This document shows, one piece after another, positions 25,289 to 34,343 of a stretch of 64,000 bases of DNA. The stretch is from NCBI GenBank assembly GCA_023387235.1, contig JAEWIJ010000205.1:24546-88545 (forward strand). Reading direction: 5' to 3'. The translations under genes were made by a program, and so were the position numbers. Each line of letters starts with the position of its first letter. Within the stretch, counting starts at the first letter, position 1. Below the pieces are notes generated by a model that searched no databases, was not told the origin of the DNA, and worked only from the letters and a program-made list of their open reading frames with translations. Source of the DNA: Pseudomonadota bacterium. Its GTDB lineage: Bacteria; Pseudomonadota; Alphaproteobacteria; Rhizobiales; Hyphomicrobiaceae.

Positions 25289-26413
25289 ATGGATCACAAC
25301 ATCACCGGAGAGATTGATCTCGAAGTTCGCGATCTTTCCAAAATTTATGGGGACGCTGCTGCTCTTACGCAGATCGACCTGACGGTCTACAAGGGTGAGC
25401 TCATCTCTCTGCTCGGCCCCAGCGGCTGCGGAAAGACGACGCTGCTGCGGGCAATAGCGGGTCTCGTCGATCCGACAAAGGGTTCGATCCAGATCAAGGG
25501 CAAAGAGATTGTCCCGGTCCCGCCCCATCAGCGCAACGTAGGGTTCGTTTTCCAAAGCTACGCGCTCTTCCCTCACATGACCGTCCACGATAACGTGGGT
25601 TTCGGCTTGAGAATGCGTGGCACCAAGCGCGCGGAAATCGACGCCGCCGTTCCTCGCGTGCTCGATATCGTGAAGATGCGCGACCTTGCGCACCGCTATC
25701 CCGGTGAACTGTCCGGCGGACAACAGCAACGTGTCGCGATTGCGCGGAGCATCGTTCTCAATCCCACGCTTCTACTGCTCGACGAACCGTTCGCAGCTCT
25801 GGACCGCGCTCTGCGCGACCATATGCAGATGGAGGTGAAGGCCCTGCAGCGACAGGTCGGCATTACGACGCTGTTCGTCACCCACGACCAGGACGAAGCC
25901 TTGCGGATCAGCGACCGCATCGCGGTCATGAACGCAGGACGGATAGAACAGATCGACAGCCCGATCGAGCTATATCGGCGACCGAAGACGCCGTTCGTCC
26001 TCAACTTCATCGGTAAGTCGAATGTGTTCTCTGGCCAAGTGCTCGAGGCGAGCGCGAATGCGCTGACGGTTGATGTCGGCGGCCACAAAATGCACATTCG
26101 TCCGCCCGAAAATGCCCAGCTGCAGCGCGGCGAGAGCGTGATGCTCTCGGTTCGCCCCGAGCAAATCAGCGCGACAAGCGCATGTCCGGGGCCTGCGGAG
26201 ATGGGCATTCCCGCCCGCATCGAAGACGCCGTGTTCCTGGGTGGCGTAACCGAACTTCGGCTTCGCAGTGCCATCGCGAACCAACCAATTATCGTGAACC
26301 GTCAAGGCGACATCCCTTCGACGCTGGAAGAGGGCGCAGAGGTGTGGCTTCGCTGGGATCCGAGCGACGCTCTGATTTTCGCCGACCCATCGGCTGACAA
26401 TCGGGGTTCGTGA
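25289..26413 (+). CDS. ABC transporter ATP-binding protein (PotA-like)
   Basis: A 374-residue ATPase of the CUT1/polyamine class: Walker A GPSGCGKTT near residue 48, Q-loop VFQSYALFPHM, signature LSGGQQQR, Walker B LLLLDEPFAALD and the H-loop histidine in FVTHDQDEA. The C-terminal about 100 residues form the TOBE regulatory domain (MLSVRPEQI). It energises the two following permeases. Its stop overlaps the next gene's start by 4 bases. Assignment to polyamine-type transport comes from the operon as a whole. Confidence 0.92.
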   Translation: MDHNITGEIDLEVRDLSKIYGDAAALTQIDLTVYKGELISLLGPSGCGKTTLLRAIAGLVDPTKGSIQIKGKEIVPVPPHQRNVGFVFQSYALFPHMTVHDNVGFGLRMRGTKRAEIDAAVPRVLDIVKMRDLAHRYPGELSGGQQQRVAIARSIVLNPTLLLLDEPFAALDRALRDHMQMEVKALQRQVGITTLFVTHDQDEALRISDRIAVMNAGRIEQIDSPIELYRRPKTPFVLNFIGKSNVFSGQVLEASANALTVDVGGHKMHIRPPENAQLQRGESVMLSVRPEQISATSACPGPAEMGIPARIEDAVFLGGVTELRLRSAIANQPIIVNRQGDIPSTLEEGAEVWLRWDPSDALIFADPSADNRGS

Positions 26414-27276
26414 TGTCATCGCGCTATCGGGATCGATGGGCGTTCGGATTGCTCGCTGGGCCGGGGGGCGCCTTCATGCTCTTGGCTTTCGTCTTGCCAG
26501 TTGCCGTGATGGCGACGTCGAGTTTTCTCGATGCTGATAGGAACTTCACGCTCGATCGCTACTGGCGCTTCTTCTCCGACACCCAGTACGTTTCGACGCT
26601 TTGGAACTCGATCCGTATCGCGGTTTACGCCACTTTGACCGCGACGATCATTGCTTATCCACTCGCCTATGCGATGGCGCGGCTCGAGACGGGGTGGCGG
26701 ACCCTGATTCTGATCGTCACCCTTCTGCCTCTGACGATCAGCGTGGTCATCAGAACGTTCGGATGGCAGATCTTGTTGCGCAACGGCGGGCCGATCAATC
26801 AAACGCTGATCGCGTTGGGCGTGATCGACGAGCCGATCCGGCTGTTGTTCTCGGAAGTGGGCGTGATCATCGGCCTCGTCCACGTCTTCTTGCCGTTCAT
26901 GGTGCTACCCCTGGCGTCCGCGATCGAGCGCATCGACCGGCGGCTCGAAGAGGCCGCGATGATCCTCGGCGCGTCCGCACCGCGTCGGTTCCTGCATGTG
27001 ATTTTGCCCTTGAGCATTCCTGGCTTGGCTGCAGGCGCCACCCTCGTTTTCACCGCAAGCATCAGCGCCTACGTGACGCCGGCGCTCCTTGGCGGTGAAG
27101 GCATTCAGGTCATGCCGACGATGGTCGCGCAGCAAGTACTCACGCTGCTGGACTGGTCGTTCGGATCGGCCGTCTCAATGGTGCTCACAGTCGTGAGCCT
27201 CAGCGCCGTCATCCTGCACTGGTGGGCGGCTGCTCGCCTTACCAGACGGTCTTCGCAAACGGAGCCGGGCAAATGA
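26410..27276 (+). CDS. ABC transporter permease (PotB-like)
   Basis: A 288-residue inner-membrane permease with six predicted helices and the EAA loop (EEAAMILGASAPRRFLHVILPLSIPGL) that docks on the ATPase. The N-terminal helix LLAGPGGAFMLLAFVLPVAVM is typical of the PotB/CysT class. Starts with GTG at 26410 overlapping the ATPase stop, or ATG at 26413. Its end overlaps the next permease by 4 bases. Confidence 0.9.
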   Translation: MMSSRYRDRWAFGLLAGPGGAFMLLAFVLPVAVMATSSFLDADRNFTLDRYWRFFSDTQYVSTLWNSIRIAVYATLTATIIAYPLAYAMARLETGWRTLILIVTLLPLTISVVIRTFGWQILLRNGGPINQTLIALGVIDEPIRLLFSEVGVIIGLVHVFLPFMVLPLASAIERIDRRLEEAAMILGASAPRRFLHVILPLSIPGLAAGATLVFTASISAYVTPALLGGEGIQVMPTMVAQQVLTLLDWSFGSAVSMVLTVVSLSAVILHWWAAARLTRRSSQTEPGK

Positions 27277-28079
27277 GCAAGGCGGGTTCGCGGCATATCT
27301 TGCTCAAGGCGCTGGTTCTGGTGATCTTGCTTTTCATCCTGTCGCCATTGGTCGTCGTCATCGTCTCGTCGTTCGGCGAGGCGGCGTTCCTGTATTTCCC
27401 GCCAAGTTCCTACTCCTTCAAGTGGTACCGCGAAATTCTTGAGCTGGACGGCCTGGGTGAAGCACTTCGAACGAGCCTCGTGATCTCCGGCGTCGCAACG
27501 CCGGTTTCGGTCATTCTCGGGACGACATCGGCACTGGCGCTGGCGCGCTACGAATTCATCAGCAAGGGCGTCCTTATTGGCGTCCTGCTGTCACCGCTCG
27601 TCGTGCCCGCGATCGTGATCGGAATTGCCATGCTGCAATTCTTCAAGACGATCGACTTGATAAGCTCGACGCAGGCCATGATGGTGGCGCACATCGCGAT
27701 TACACTGCCGTATATGGTGCGCACGGTCGTCGCGAGCCTGGAGATGGAAGACCGGAGCGTCCTGGAAGCGGCGACCATGCTCGGCGCCAACATGTTTCAA
27801 TCGTTCATCTACGTGACGCTGCCGACGATCAAATCGTCGATATTCTCCGGCGCGATCTTCGTCTTCATCATCTCGTTCGACAACTACGCGATCAGCTTGT
27901 TCATGTCCGACGCATTGACCACGACGCTGCCGATTAAGATGCTCGAATACATCGAGTCACGGACGGACCCGACCGTGGCAGCTCTCTCAAGTCTGCTGAT
28001 TGTTCTCTCCGCACTCCTGCTGTTGATCTCCATCTGGATCGTCGGGCTGAAGAAGGTCTCTAGATTAAGTGGTGGCTAA
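27273..28079 (+). CDS. ABC transporter permease (PotC-like)
   Basis: A 268-residue permease with six helices and an EAA loop (LEAATMLGANMFQSFIYVTLPTIKSS). The FGEAAFLYFPPSSYSFKWYREIL segment is typical of PotC, where a periplasmic loop precedes helix 2. The ATG at 27273 overlaps the stop codon of the preceding permease (ATGA); a longer open frame to 27222 exists inside the upstream gene. It completes the binding protein-ATPase-permease-permease operon. Confidence 0.9.
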   Translation: MSKAGSRHILLKALVLVILLFILSPLVVVIVSSFGEAAFLYFPPSSYSFKWYREILELDGLGEALRTSLVISGVATPVSVILGTTSALALARYEFISKGVLIGVLLSPLVVPAIVIGIAMLQFFKTIDLISSTQAMMVAHIAITLPYMVRTVVASLEMEDRSVLEAATMLGANMFQSFIYVTLPTIKSSIFSGAIFVFIISFDNYAISLFMSDALTTTLPIKMLEYIESRTDPTVAALSSLLIVLSALLLLISIWIVGLKKVSRLSGG

Positions 28080-28187
28080 GGCAGTGCCGGCCGTCGGCAC
28101 GCGATAGCGCGACATCGCGTCGACTGGCGGCGAGCGTCAACGCAAGCGCGCGAGGCAGCGCCTGATGGGTAAGGTCAGCGAGGCGGC

Positions 28188-29027
28188 TCAGCTTGCGCTT
28201 GACTCGTTCGCAACTGGCCAATTCATGAGAATGCGCTTGGCGAGCAGATTGAGCCGGCGCCCCAACTTGTCGAAGCTCAGGGCTTTGACCTTCGGGCCCA
28301 TCCCGCCGCAGTTCATCGCGACCACCGTGCCGTCGGGAAGCACCAGTGGCACAGAGACGCCGAATGCCTGATTTTTCCACTCACCGAGACTGAAGCAGTA
28401 TCCGGACGTCGCGAAGCGCTTCATCTCGCGCTCGATACTGTTCAACGTACCCGGCCAGTCCTTCTTCGGAATTGTCGCCTCGAGTTCCTCCAAAATGGCT
28501 TCGCGCTCGTACGCTTCCAACCCGGCGAGATACGCGCGCCCCATCGAGGAAACGCCGATCGGGCATCGCGCACCAATGTCCTGAACCAGAAAGGAAGCGG
28601 AGCTGTTTCGCACCCGCTCGATGAAGACGATCTCCAGACCATCTCGAACACCTAGCCCTACGGACAGATGCGTCTCGCGAGCCATTTCCTGCATGAGGGG
28701 GCGAGCAATTTGTCTGATGCGCAACTTGGCCAGCATCGGATGGCCGAGCGTCAAGATCCGCGGCGTCAGGTAATATCCCGCGCCGTCCTCGCCGCGTTCG
28801 ATGTAACCCAGCTCGCTCAACGTGTGCGTGAGGCGCGATACCGTCGGCCTTGGCAAACCGCATCGCGCCGCAAGTTCGGCATTCGTAAGCAAGTCGTCCC
28901 CCGGCCGGAACGCTTCGAGGAGCTGAATACCGCGCGCCAGTCCGCTGATAAATTTTCGGCCTGAGCGGATCTTCAGCTCCACGACGGAACCGGCCTTCCG
29001 AGGTCTCATACCGTCGCCTGGCTTCAT
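28188..29027 (-). CDS. IclR family transcriptional regulator
   Basis: A 279-residue IclR regulator. The winged helix-turn-helix is at about residues 20-80 (RGIQLLEAFRPGDDLLTNAELAARCGLPRPTVSRL), followed by the effector domain with LSVGLGVRDGLEIVFIERV and a C-terminal GVSVPLVLPDGTVVAMNCGG. The ATG at 29027 has GGAGG about 8 bases before it. The same frame is open far upstream to 29594, but that part lies over the amidohydrolase gene and is not regulator-like. It converges on the PotC-like gene and lies between transporter and amidohydrolase, so it probably controls both in response to the transported compound. Confidence 0.9.
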   Translation of the reverse strand: MKPGDGMRPRKAGSVVELKIRSGRKFISGLARGIQLLEAFRPGDDLLTNAELAARCGLPRPTVSRLTHTLSELGYIERGEDGAGYYLTPRILTLGHPMLAKLRIRQIARPLMQEMARETHLSVGLGVRDGLEIVFIERVRNSSASFLVQDIGARCPIGVSSMGRAYLAGLEAYEREAILEELEATIPKKDWPGTLNSIEREMKRFATSGYCFSLGEWKNQAFGVSVPLVLPDGTVVAMNCGGMGPKVKALSFDKLGRRLNLLAKRILMNWPVANESSAS

Positions 29028-29208
29028 TTCCGGTCCTCCAACGCAAAACTCGGCCATCGGATCGCGCGTTAACGAGCGATCCTTCGGGCGAATTTTACCG
29101 GGTGACACAGGTTTCCTCAACGGACAAAGCTCGCAGGCGATTCCTGTCAGCATCGCCCGCGCTTCATTTCCCGGCGCAGATAGCGTACTTGGGGCGACGA
29201 TTGCGCGA

Positions 29209-30399
29209 TCAGATCGGAATGTGGCGGGGGTCCAGGACGCGCCCGCCTTTGATGACGCGATGGATGCTTCCAAACGCCGCCGCGCTCTCGAGCGGGTTGG
29301 CGTCGAGCACAACCAGATCCGCGAACTTGCCAGCCTCGACCGTGCCGATCTTATCCTCAAGGCCGAGAAGCTCAGCGCCCCACCGGGTGGCCGCCAGCAC
29401 GCAGTCCATCGGCTTAGCGCCGGCCTCCTGCATGAGCCTCGTCTCGTCGACGAAATTCCCGAGCGTGTCGGTGCCGTACGCGAACTTGACGCCCGCATTG
29501 AGAGCGTTGCGGAAACCAGGCGCGTGATGTTGGCGGAGGAGCTCGCCATGCCTTTGGACGCCTTCTCCGCGTCCCCAGTCCCTGCAGTGCTCAAGATAGC
29601 CGCTGAATGTCGGGACGAGATAGGTGCCCCGACGCGCCATTTCCTCGGCAGTGCGCGCGCTCAGCATGATGCCATGTTCGATAGTATCCACGCCCGCCTC
29701 GAGGGCGTTTGCGATCGCTTCGTCGCAGATGGCGTGCACAGCGCAGCGCTTGCCGTGATGATGGCCGACGTCGAAGGCCGCCTTCATCGTCGCCACATCG
29801 AGGTTTATAGCGCTGATGGGCTCGCCCGCTGCGAGCTCCCATTCGATGCTGGCCATGCACTTGATCCAGTCCGCACCCTCTTTAATCTGCTGCGCTGCAG
29901 CTTTGCGGGCCTCGAGGGGCGAGTCGATCTCGACACCATTACGGGATGCGTAGCCCGCCGTCGCGGTCAACGCGCGACCAACGATCACCATACGCGGGCC
30001 GACCAGATGACCATTCTCGATCATCGCGCGCATAATTCGGCTGAGGCCGTTTCGCGAGCCCATTTCACGAATGGTCGTGATGCCTTCGGCCAGATTCGAC
30101 AGCACGGTCTTGACGCAAATCCCGAGCAGTATTTCGTCGCTGACAAGCGCCTGCGCCCCGAGATGACCGCGCACGCGCTTCGTCGCGACGTGATCGTGGG
30201 TATTGATGAAACCGGGCAGGACAAACTTGCCGGTCAGATCGATCTCTACTTGATCCGAATCTCGCGGCAGGCCGTCCAGACGCTCTGCGACGCCGATGAT
30301 TCGATCTCCTTCGAGGAGAACAAAACTTTGAAGGAGCGGCTTTTCGCCTGTACCGGCGATCAACGTTGCATTCTTAAGGAGCGTGCGCTGCTTTTTCAT
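29209..30399 (-). CDS. Metal-dependent amidohydrolase (imidazolonepropionase/prolidase-like)
   Basis: A 396-residue amidohydrolase-superfamily enzyme (open frame to 30459). It has the N-terminal beta-sandwich TLLKNATLIAGTGE, the metal ligand pair in FINTHDHVA (HxH), a probable carboxylated lysine in ADWIKCMAS, histidines in AVHAICDEA and TIEHGIM, and the aspartate in AYGTDTLGN. The C-terminus VEAGKFADLVVLDANPLE is the usual sandwich return. It resembles Xaa-Pro dipeptidase or cyclic amide hydrolases. With the linked importer and IclR gene it likely hydrolyses the imported amide. The start at 30399 is by family length; ribosome binding sites nearby are weak. Confidence 0.88.
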   Translation of the reverse strand: MKKQRTLLKNATLIAGTGEKPLLQSFVLLEGDRIIGVAERLDGLPRDSDQVEIDLTGKFVLPGFINTHDHVATKRVRGHLGAQALVSDEILLGICVKTVLSNLAEGITTIREMGSRNGLSRIMRAMIENGHLVGPRMVIVGRALTATAGYASRNGVEIDSPLEARKAAAQQIKEGADWIKCMASIEWELAAGEPISAINLDVATMKAAFDVGHHHGKRCAVHAICDEAIANALEAGVDTIEHGIMLSARTAEEMARRGTYLVPTFSGYLEHCRDWGRGEGVQRHGELLRQHHAPGFRNALNAGVKFAYGTDTLGNFVDETRLMQEAGAKPMDCVLAATRWGAELLGLEDKIGTVEAGKFADLVVLDANPLESAAAFGSIHRVIKGGRVLDPRHIPI

Positions 30400-30575
30400 G
30401 GTCGAACTTGCTCGCATTGATCGTGCTGGCGTGATTATTTCTGCCTTCTCCAGCTCCATCTTTATCGCTCTCGGAGCCGTGAGCTGTGCCCGTTCCAGGG
30501 GCGACGACTATATGGCGATCAAGGAGTAAGGTCAGAGATCCTGTCAACGACGGCTACTCGACAAACACGATGTGC

Positions 30576-30613
30576 GCGACAAAGCGTTTTACGGTGTGAC
30601 ATAGTTTTATTGG
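30576..30613 (-). repeat. Right 38-nt inverted repeat of the transporter/amidohydrolase cassette
   Basis: Inverted partner of 23983-24020 (32 of 38 identical). Similarity also continues a little inward (a shared GCTACTCGA, separated from the repeat by a divergent stretch). The TPR-coding remnant begins immediately at its outer side, consistent with insertion of the cassette into that gene. Confidence 0.65.
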
Positions 30614-31648
30614 CCGGCAGGTTCTTTCTGGCAGCTTCGCATCGGACACTTGGGTCAAAGAGCTGCCTATTGACCGCGCATCCTTCCTCTCGACTTTAAC
30701 GTGCCTTGCAGCCCATGGCGAACATCATCCCAGCGTGGCCTGGGCGACTGGCTGGCTTGGCCACTCTTACCAAGCTCTCGGTCGCTATGCAGAGGCTGAA
30801 CCGTTAGTCTCGCGCGCTCTGCGTCTTGCCGAAGCGTTGCTTGGCCCCAATCATCCAGATGTCGCGACCGCACTCGATGCCGTCGCAGCCCTCTCCATCA
30901 AGCTCGGCAAGTTCGAAGACGCTGAAACCCGATACCGGCGATCATTGGCCATTCGCGAAAAGACACTCGATCCTGGAGATCCCACTCTCGGCACCGGACT
31001 CGACAACCTGGCCGGACTCCTCGAAATCTTGGGCCGATACGCCGAGGCTGAGCACCTCTACAAGCGCGCACTCCGCATCCGTGAGGCAGCGCTTGGCTCC
31101 GAGCACACGGACGTTGCTCAGTCACTGAATAATTTTGCGGCATTGCTCGTTAGCCAGGGGCGACTAGCTGAAACAGAACCGATCTACCAGCGCGCACTCT
31201 CAATTCATCGCAAGCTACACGGCGCCAACAATCCCGATATCGCAACCACCCTCAACAATCTGGCAGCGCTCTATCACAGTCTGGGCCGGCTTACAGAAGC
31301 GGAGACGCTCCACAAGAATGCGTGGGCCATCCGCGTCATGACGCTGGGGGCGAGCATCCAGATGTGGCCAATTCCCTGCACAATCTCGCCACGCTGCATA
31401 GTGCCCAAGGCCGGTATTCCGACGCCGAGGCCCTGTACAAACGCGCGATAGAGATACTCGAAAAGGCCCAAGGCTACGAGCATCCCAGCGTGGCCCAGTC
31501 CCTCAAGAGCTTGGCGGACCTCTGACCCTTGACCTCCGCACTGCTGCCGAGCCGCTTTCCTCGCGTGCGCTCGCCATCTTCCAGAAATCATTCGGCCCCG
31601 ACCATCCAACTGCAATCCACATGCTCAACAGCCTCGCGGCGCTGAGCT
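30604..31648 (+). pseudogene. TPR-repeat protein remnant (N-terminal part of a TPR-CHAT type gene)
   Basis: At least six to seven tetratricopeptide units of the kinesin-light-chain type, each with the signature LG..HPDVA...NNLA.L....GRYAEAE.L.KRAL.I. The first frame lacks an ATG and opens at the inner repeat, so the 5' end is lost. A one-base deletion near 31351 shifts the frame; TPR coding continues to a stop at 31523, then a third frame resumes with AAEPLSSRALAIFQKSFGPD up to about 31648. The remnant ends where an integrase fragment on the other strand begins. Such TPR arrays commonly precede CHAT protease domains, and a CHAT remnant lies at 52.4 kb. Confidence 0.8.
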
Positions 31649-31649
31649 G

Positions 31650-31911
31650 CGCATGTGCGGCGGAGATCATGCAAGGTCCACGGCGCGAACTCCCCCTCGA
31701 CGAGTTCCTCGATGCGCTCGTCGATGCGCTTCTTGCCTTCGCTGTATCCAGTGAATGGTGTGAGCCCATCCTGGCCGAACAGGAAGGGGCCTGCGAACTT
31801 TGGCACTCCGGACAACAGGTCAATGGCAGCGTCGCTGAGAGGAACGAGATGCGGGCGCTTGGCCGAAGCGATCGCTTGGCGCCCTTCGCCAGACGCCGTG
31901 GTGATGTGGTG
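31650..31911 (-). pseudogene. Integrase C-terminal fragment
   Basis: Read on the minus strand, this stretch encodes SAKRPHLVPLSDAAIDLL, then PKFAGPFLFGQDGLTPFTGYS and EFAPWTLHDLRRTCA. These are the second half of the catalytic domain of a phage-type tyrosine integrase, ending just after the HxxR motif. The N-terminal domains, the active-site Tyr and a start are missing. It abuts the end of the TPR remnant, marking an old recombination junction. Confidence 0.75.
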
Positions 31912-32025
31912 AAGCTGAGCGAGGCTAGGCGTGCTTCGAGAGCGGTCCGGAATTGCCTGAGGAAACTAGGATTGCCCCGCGCGTGGGAATTTCTTGGGGC
32001 GCTGCGGAGAATGGCTGCCGTGTTG

Positions 32026-32442
32026 TTATGGAAATAGGTAGAGCAGTAGCTTGGCCGAGATGAAGCCGACGGCAAGGAATATGAGGGTGGCCAACAGCAG
32101 ATTGTCGCCAACCATCATGGCAGCTGTGATGCCTGCGGCGATGGCGACTGCAGCGATCAGGCTAAGTAGAGCATCGATTTTGGCGCGTCGTTCGTTGCGA
32201 TCTGCTTCTTCGACAAGCCGGATGATCTCTTCGGCACTTGGCCTGCGCTGCGAGGGTACGGTTTCGTGCTCTGCTAATTGGGATCGATGCGAGGACGGCA
32301 CTGTTTGTTTCCGATAGCTTTTGTCACAACGTACGGATCGAATCCCACTTTCGGGCGCTTTGAGATTGCCCGCTTTAATGACGGATCTTTTTGCCTCCGC
32401 CTTAGCGTCTGGGATCTCCGAAGCGGAGTGTCTATCGGCCAT
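32026..32442 (-). CDS. Small two-helix membrane protein (paralogue A)
   Basis: A 138-residue protein: a polar, probably disordered N-terminus of about 70 residues, an amphipathic EEIIRLVEEADRNERRAKID helix, then two hydrophobic segments separated by MVGDN, ending LLLYLFP. The last about 70 residues closely match those of the neighbouring gene at 32575-32850. The family is unknown. The ATG at 32442 has no clear Shine-Dalgarno, and an internal start is possible. It lies left of the exopolysaccharide genes. Confidence 0.55.
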   Translation of the reverse strand: MADRHSASEIPDAKAEAKRSVIKAGNLKAPESGIRSVRCDKSYRKQTVPSSHRSQLAEHETVPSQRRPSAEEIIRLVEEADRNERRAKIDALLSLIAAVAIAAGITAAMMVGDNLLLATLIFLAVGFISAKLLLYLFP

Positions 32443-32574
32443 ATAGTCTGCGACTTCGCCGGAGAGGATGGAGCTCCAGTCTTCGGGTCCAAGGCTCCTA
32501 CTGGTAGCGGCGAGGAGGTGAGATGCCGCGGCTTGCGTTAAAGCTGAGTTCTGGTCGGGGTAAGCGGATATTTG

Positions 32575-32850
32575 TCACGGAAATAGGTAGAGCAGAACGC
32601 GCGCCGCGATGAAACCGATGGCGAGGAACAAGACCGTTCTCAACAGTAGGCTCTCACCGACGAATATGGCGCTTGTGACGGCCGCGGCGAGGACGGCTGC
32701 TACAACAAGAAGCAGGAGAGCCTGGATTTGCGCGCGTGGCTCGTGCCGGTCGTCCTCCTCGATGATCAGAATGATTTGATCATACCCCGACTTGTGCTGC
32801 GGGGTTATGTTCTCTTGCTCGCGCGATGGACGTTGGTCGTCGGGAGACAT
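32575..32850 (-). CDS. Small two-helix membrane protein (paralogue B)
   Basis: A 91-residue protein with the same plan as paralogue A: polar N-terminus, IILIIEEDDRHEPRAQIQAL amphipathic helix, two hydrophobic segments separated by VGES, C-terminus LLYLFP. The ATG at 32850 is preceded by GGGGA about 9 bases upstream; a TTG at 32865 is the longer option. Tandem duplication with divergence is evident from the aligned C-terminal halves. Function unknown. Confidence 0.6.
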   Translation of the reverse strand: MSPDDQRPSREQENITPQHKSGYDQIILIIEEDDRHEPRAQIQALLLLVVAAVLAAAVTSAIFVGESLLLRTVLFLAIGFIAARVLLYLFP

Positions 32851-32892
32851 AGCTTGGTTCCCCAAAAATGTGCCAACAGCAATGGTGTTCAG

Positions 32893-33222
32893 TTATCGAT
32901 CGTCTAGTGTGGAGTCCTTGTGCCTGCGCCAAGCCTCAGGATGCATCAAGGGGTTGATGCTCGCCGGTGCTCCCAGCGATTGCCATTCTTCCACGTCGCG
33001 CGCAACTGCGTCGGTTACTCGGGCGAAGTTCCAGTCGTCCGGCGCGAGGCTTTCGCTAACGGCATCGATGGGACGAGCGCCAGCGAGTTCCCTTAGGGCG
33101 GAGGTTGCGTCGAGATGATCCGATATCCAGCGCAATTTCAGGTTGAGGTCGAAGATCAGTGTCTTCATGACGGGCAATCGCTTTTTCGAGCCGGCTCTCT
33201 TGGCTGCGGAATATCGGGCCAT
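32893..33222 (-). CDS. Hypothetical protein
   Basis: A 109-residue soluble protein with no family I recognise. The first 18 residues are basic (SAAKRAGSKKRLPV); the rest is mildly acidic with no membrane segments or metal motifs. A Met at codon 19 (MKTLIFDLNLKL) could be the true start. It precedes the paralogue genes on the same strand and may belong to that unit. Confidence 0.45.
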   Translation of the reverse strand: MARYSAAKRAGSKKRLPVMKTLIFDLNLKLRWISDHLDATSALRELAGARPIDAVSESLAPDDWNFARVTDAVARDVEEWQSLGAPASINPLMHPEAWRRHKDSTLDDR

Positions 33223-33506
33223 CTAGTCGTTCGGTGAATGCGTCACCTTAGGCGCTATGCGGTTCGATTCGAAGGACAGATAGCACGCCTTCACCTGGAA
33301 TGGCGGTTGAAGCGAGCGCACACCATGTATTCAAGCGTGTAGTTGTGTGCTGGATTTGCATCTCTTTGTGCATTGCCAACCCTTATTCTCACTTGGTGCC
33401 TTGACGGTCGCGGAGCAGTGGCCATGAATTCGCCACGGTGTTGGCTCGCGCCTGCCCGAGGGAAGACGCATAGCGCGGTGCTGCGGGACTGTGATTGGGG
33501 GCTAGA

Positions 33507-34037
33507 ATGCATATAGGGGCAGTTGGTAGGCGGTGGCTGACGTTGCTATGCGGTGGCGCCGCGATGATGGTCGTGCTCGCGCCTGGAGAGGTTCTGGCCC
33601 AGCAGCCGACTGGCGATGCGATGATTTCTCTTCAACAAGTGATCGCCGCTAACGCGAACACTCCGAAGCAAATCTGCCCGGCAATTACCCCCCTCCTGCG
33701 TGCAGATCCAAGCGCCGCGAGCGCCGTGATCGAGAACGCCCAGGCTCAGCCGACGTTACTTGAACCCCTGTGCGAGTGTCTTTCTCGCACCCAGGCCGCG
33801 TTGAAGCAGTCTGACCCACAAGGCGCCGAGATCGTGGCGAAAGCCGTCGCCACTGCGAGCCCGGCCTTCCAGGCTTGCTACGCCGTCGCGCAGGCGCCAG
33901 GCGAGGGCGGAGGCGGTGGCGCTCAAACCGCCGGAGCAGGTACGCCGAGCGGAGGTGGAGGCGGGGTAGCGCCCTTTAGCCCGGTGGGGTTTGCGAATGT
34001 GGGCGGATTTGGTGGTGGCCCAGCCAGTCCAAACTGA
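33507..34037 (+). CDS. Secreted Gly-rich protein at the head of the exopolysaccharide cluster
   Basis: A 176-residue exported protein. A signal peptide (RRWLTLLCGGAAMMVVLAPGEVLAQQ) ends at the A-x-A near residue 31. An alpha-helical domain with four cysteines follows (QICPAI, EPLCECLS, FQACYAV), then a low-complexity tail of Gly, Pro and Ala from about residue 135 ending GGFGGGPASPN. GGGGG precedes the ATG at 33507 by about 7 bases. The function is unknown; position suggests a periplasmic or surface accessory of polysaccharide export. Confidence 0.65.
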   Translation: MHIGAVGRRWLTLLCGGAAMMVVLAPGEVLAQQPTGDAMISLQQVIAANANTPKQICPAITPLLRADPSAASAVIENAQAQPTLLEPLCECLSRTQAALKQSDPQGAEIVAKAVATASPAFQACYAVAQAPGEGGGGGAQTAGAGTPSGGGGGVAPFSPVGFANVGGFGGGPASPN

Positions 34038-34343
34038 CGATGGCTCCAGACCATAGCGGATTCATGCTGGGGCGTGAATGTGAGGATGGGGCATCGAGAG
34101 GCCGTCTTAATTTCCTCAACGCGACATTGATCTACGTGTTGCCAGTGGGCAGATTGACTTAAGATTGGGTGGTAGTGCGTGCGCTGGTGGGATGTGTGGA
34201 TAGAGTTCGGAGCGCGTATGTGAATGGTTTGCGGCTTTAGCGTTGCCCATTGGGAATGCAGTTTGGGACGGCAGTGACGCCGTGCAATGTACGGATTGCA
34301 CCAGCGCGCGCTTATTGTTCTGTTGTTTCGAGGAGGTAGCCTC
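34038..34343. other. Upstream region of the Wza-like gene
   Basis: About 300 bases of lower GC between the secreted protein and the leader frame. No supported gene; a long minus-strand frame crossing it is a shadow over two real plus-strand genes. Promoter likely, but boxes were not assigned. Confidence 0.35.

Noticed and set aside
28188..29594. Longer version of the IclR gene starting at 29594
   Set aside because: The extra 189 codons lie over the amidohydrolase gene in another phase; the GGAGG-supported ATG at 29027 gives normal IclR length.
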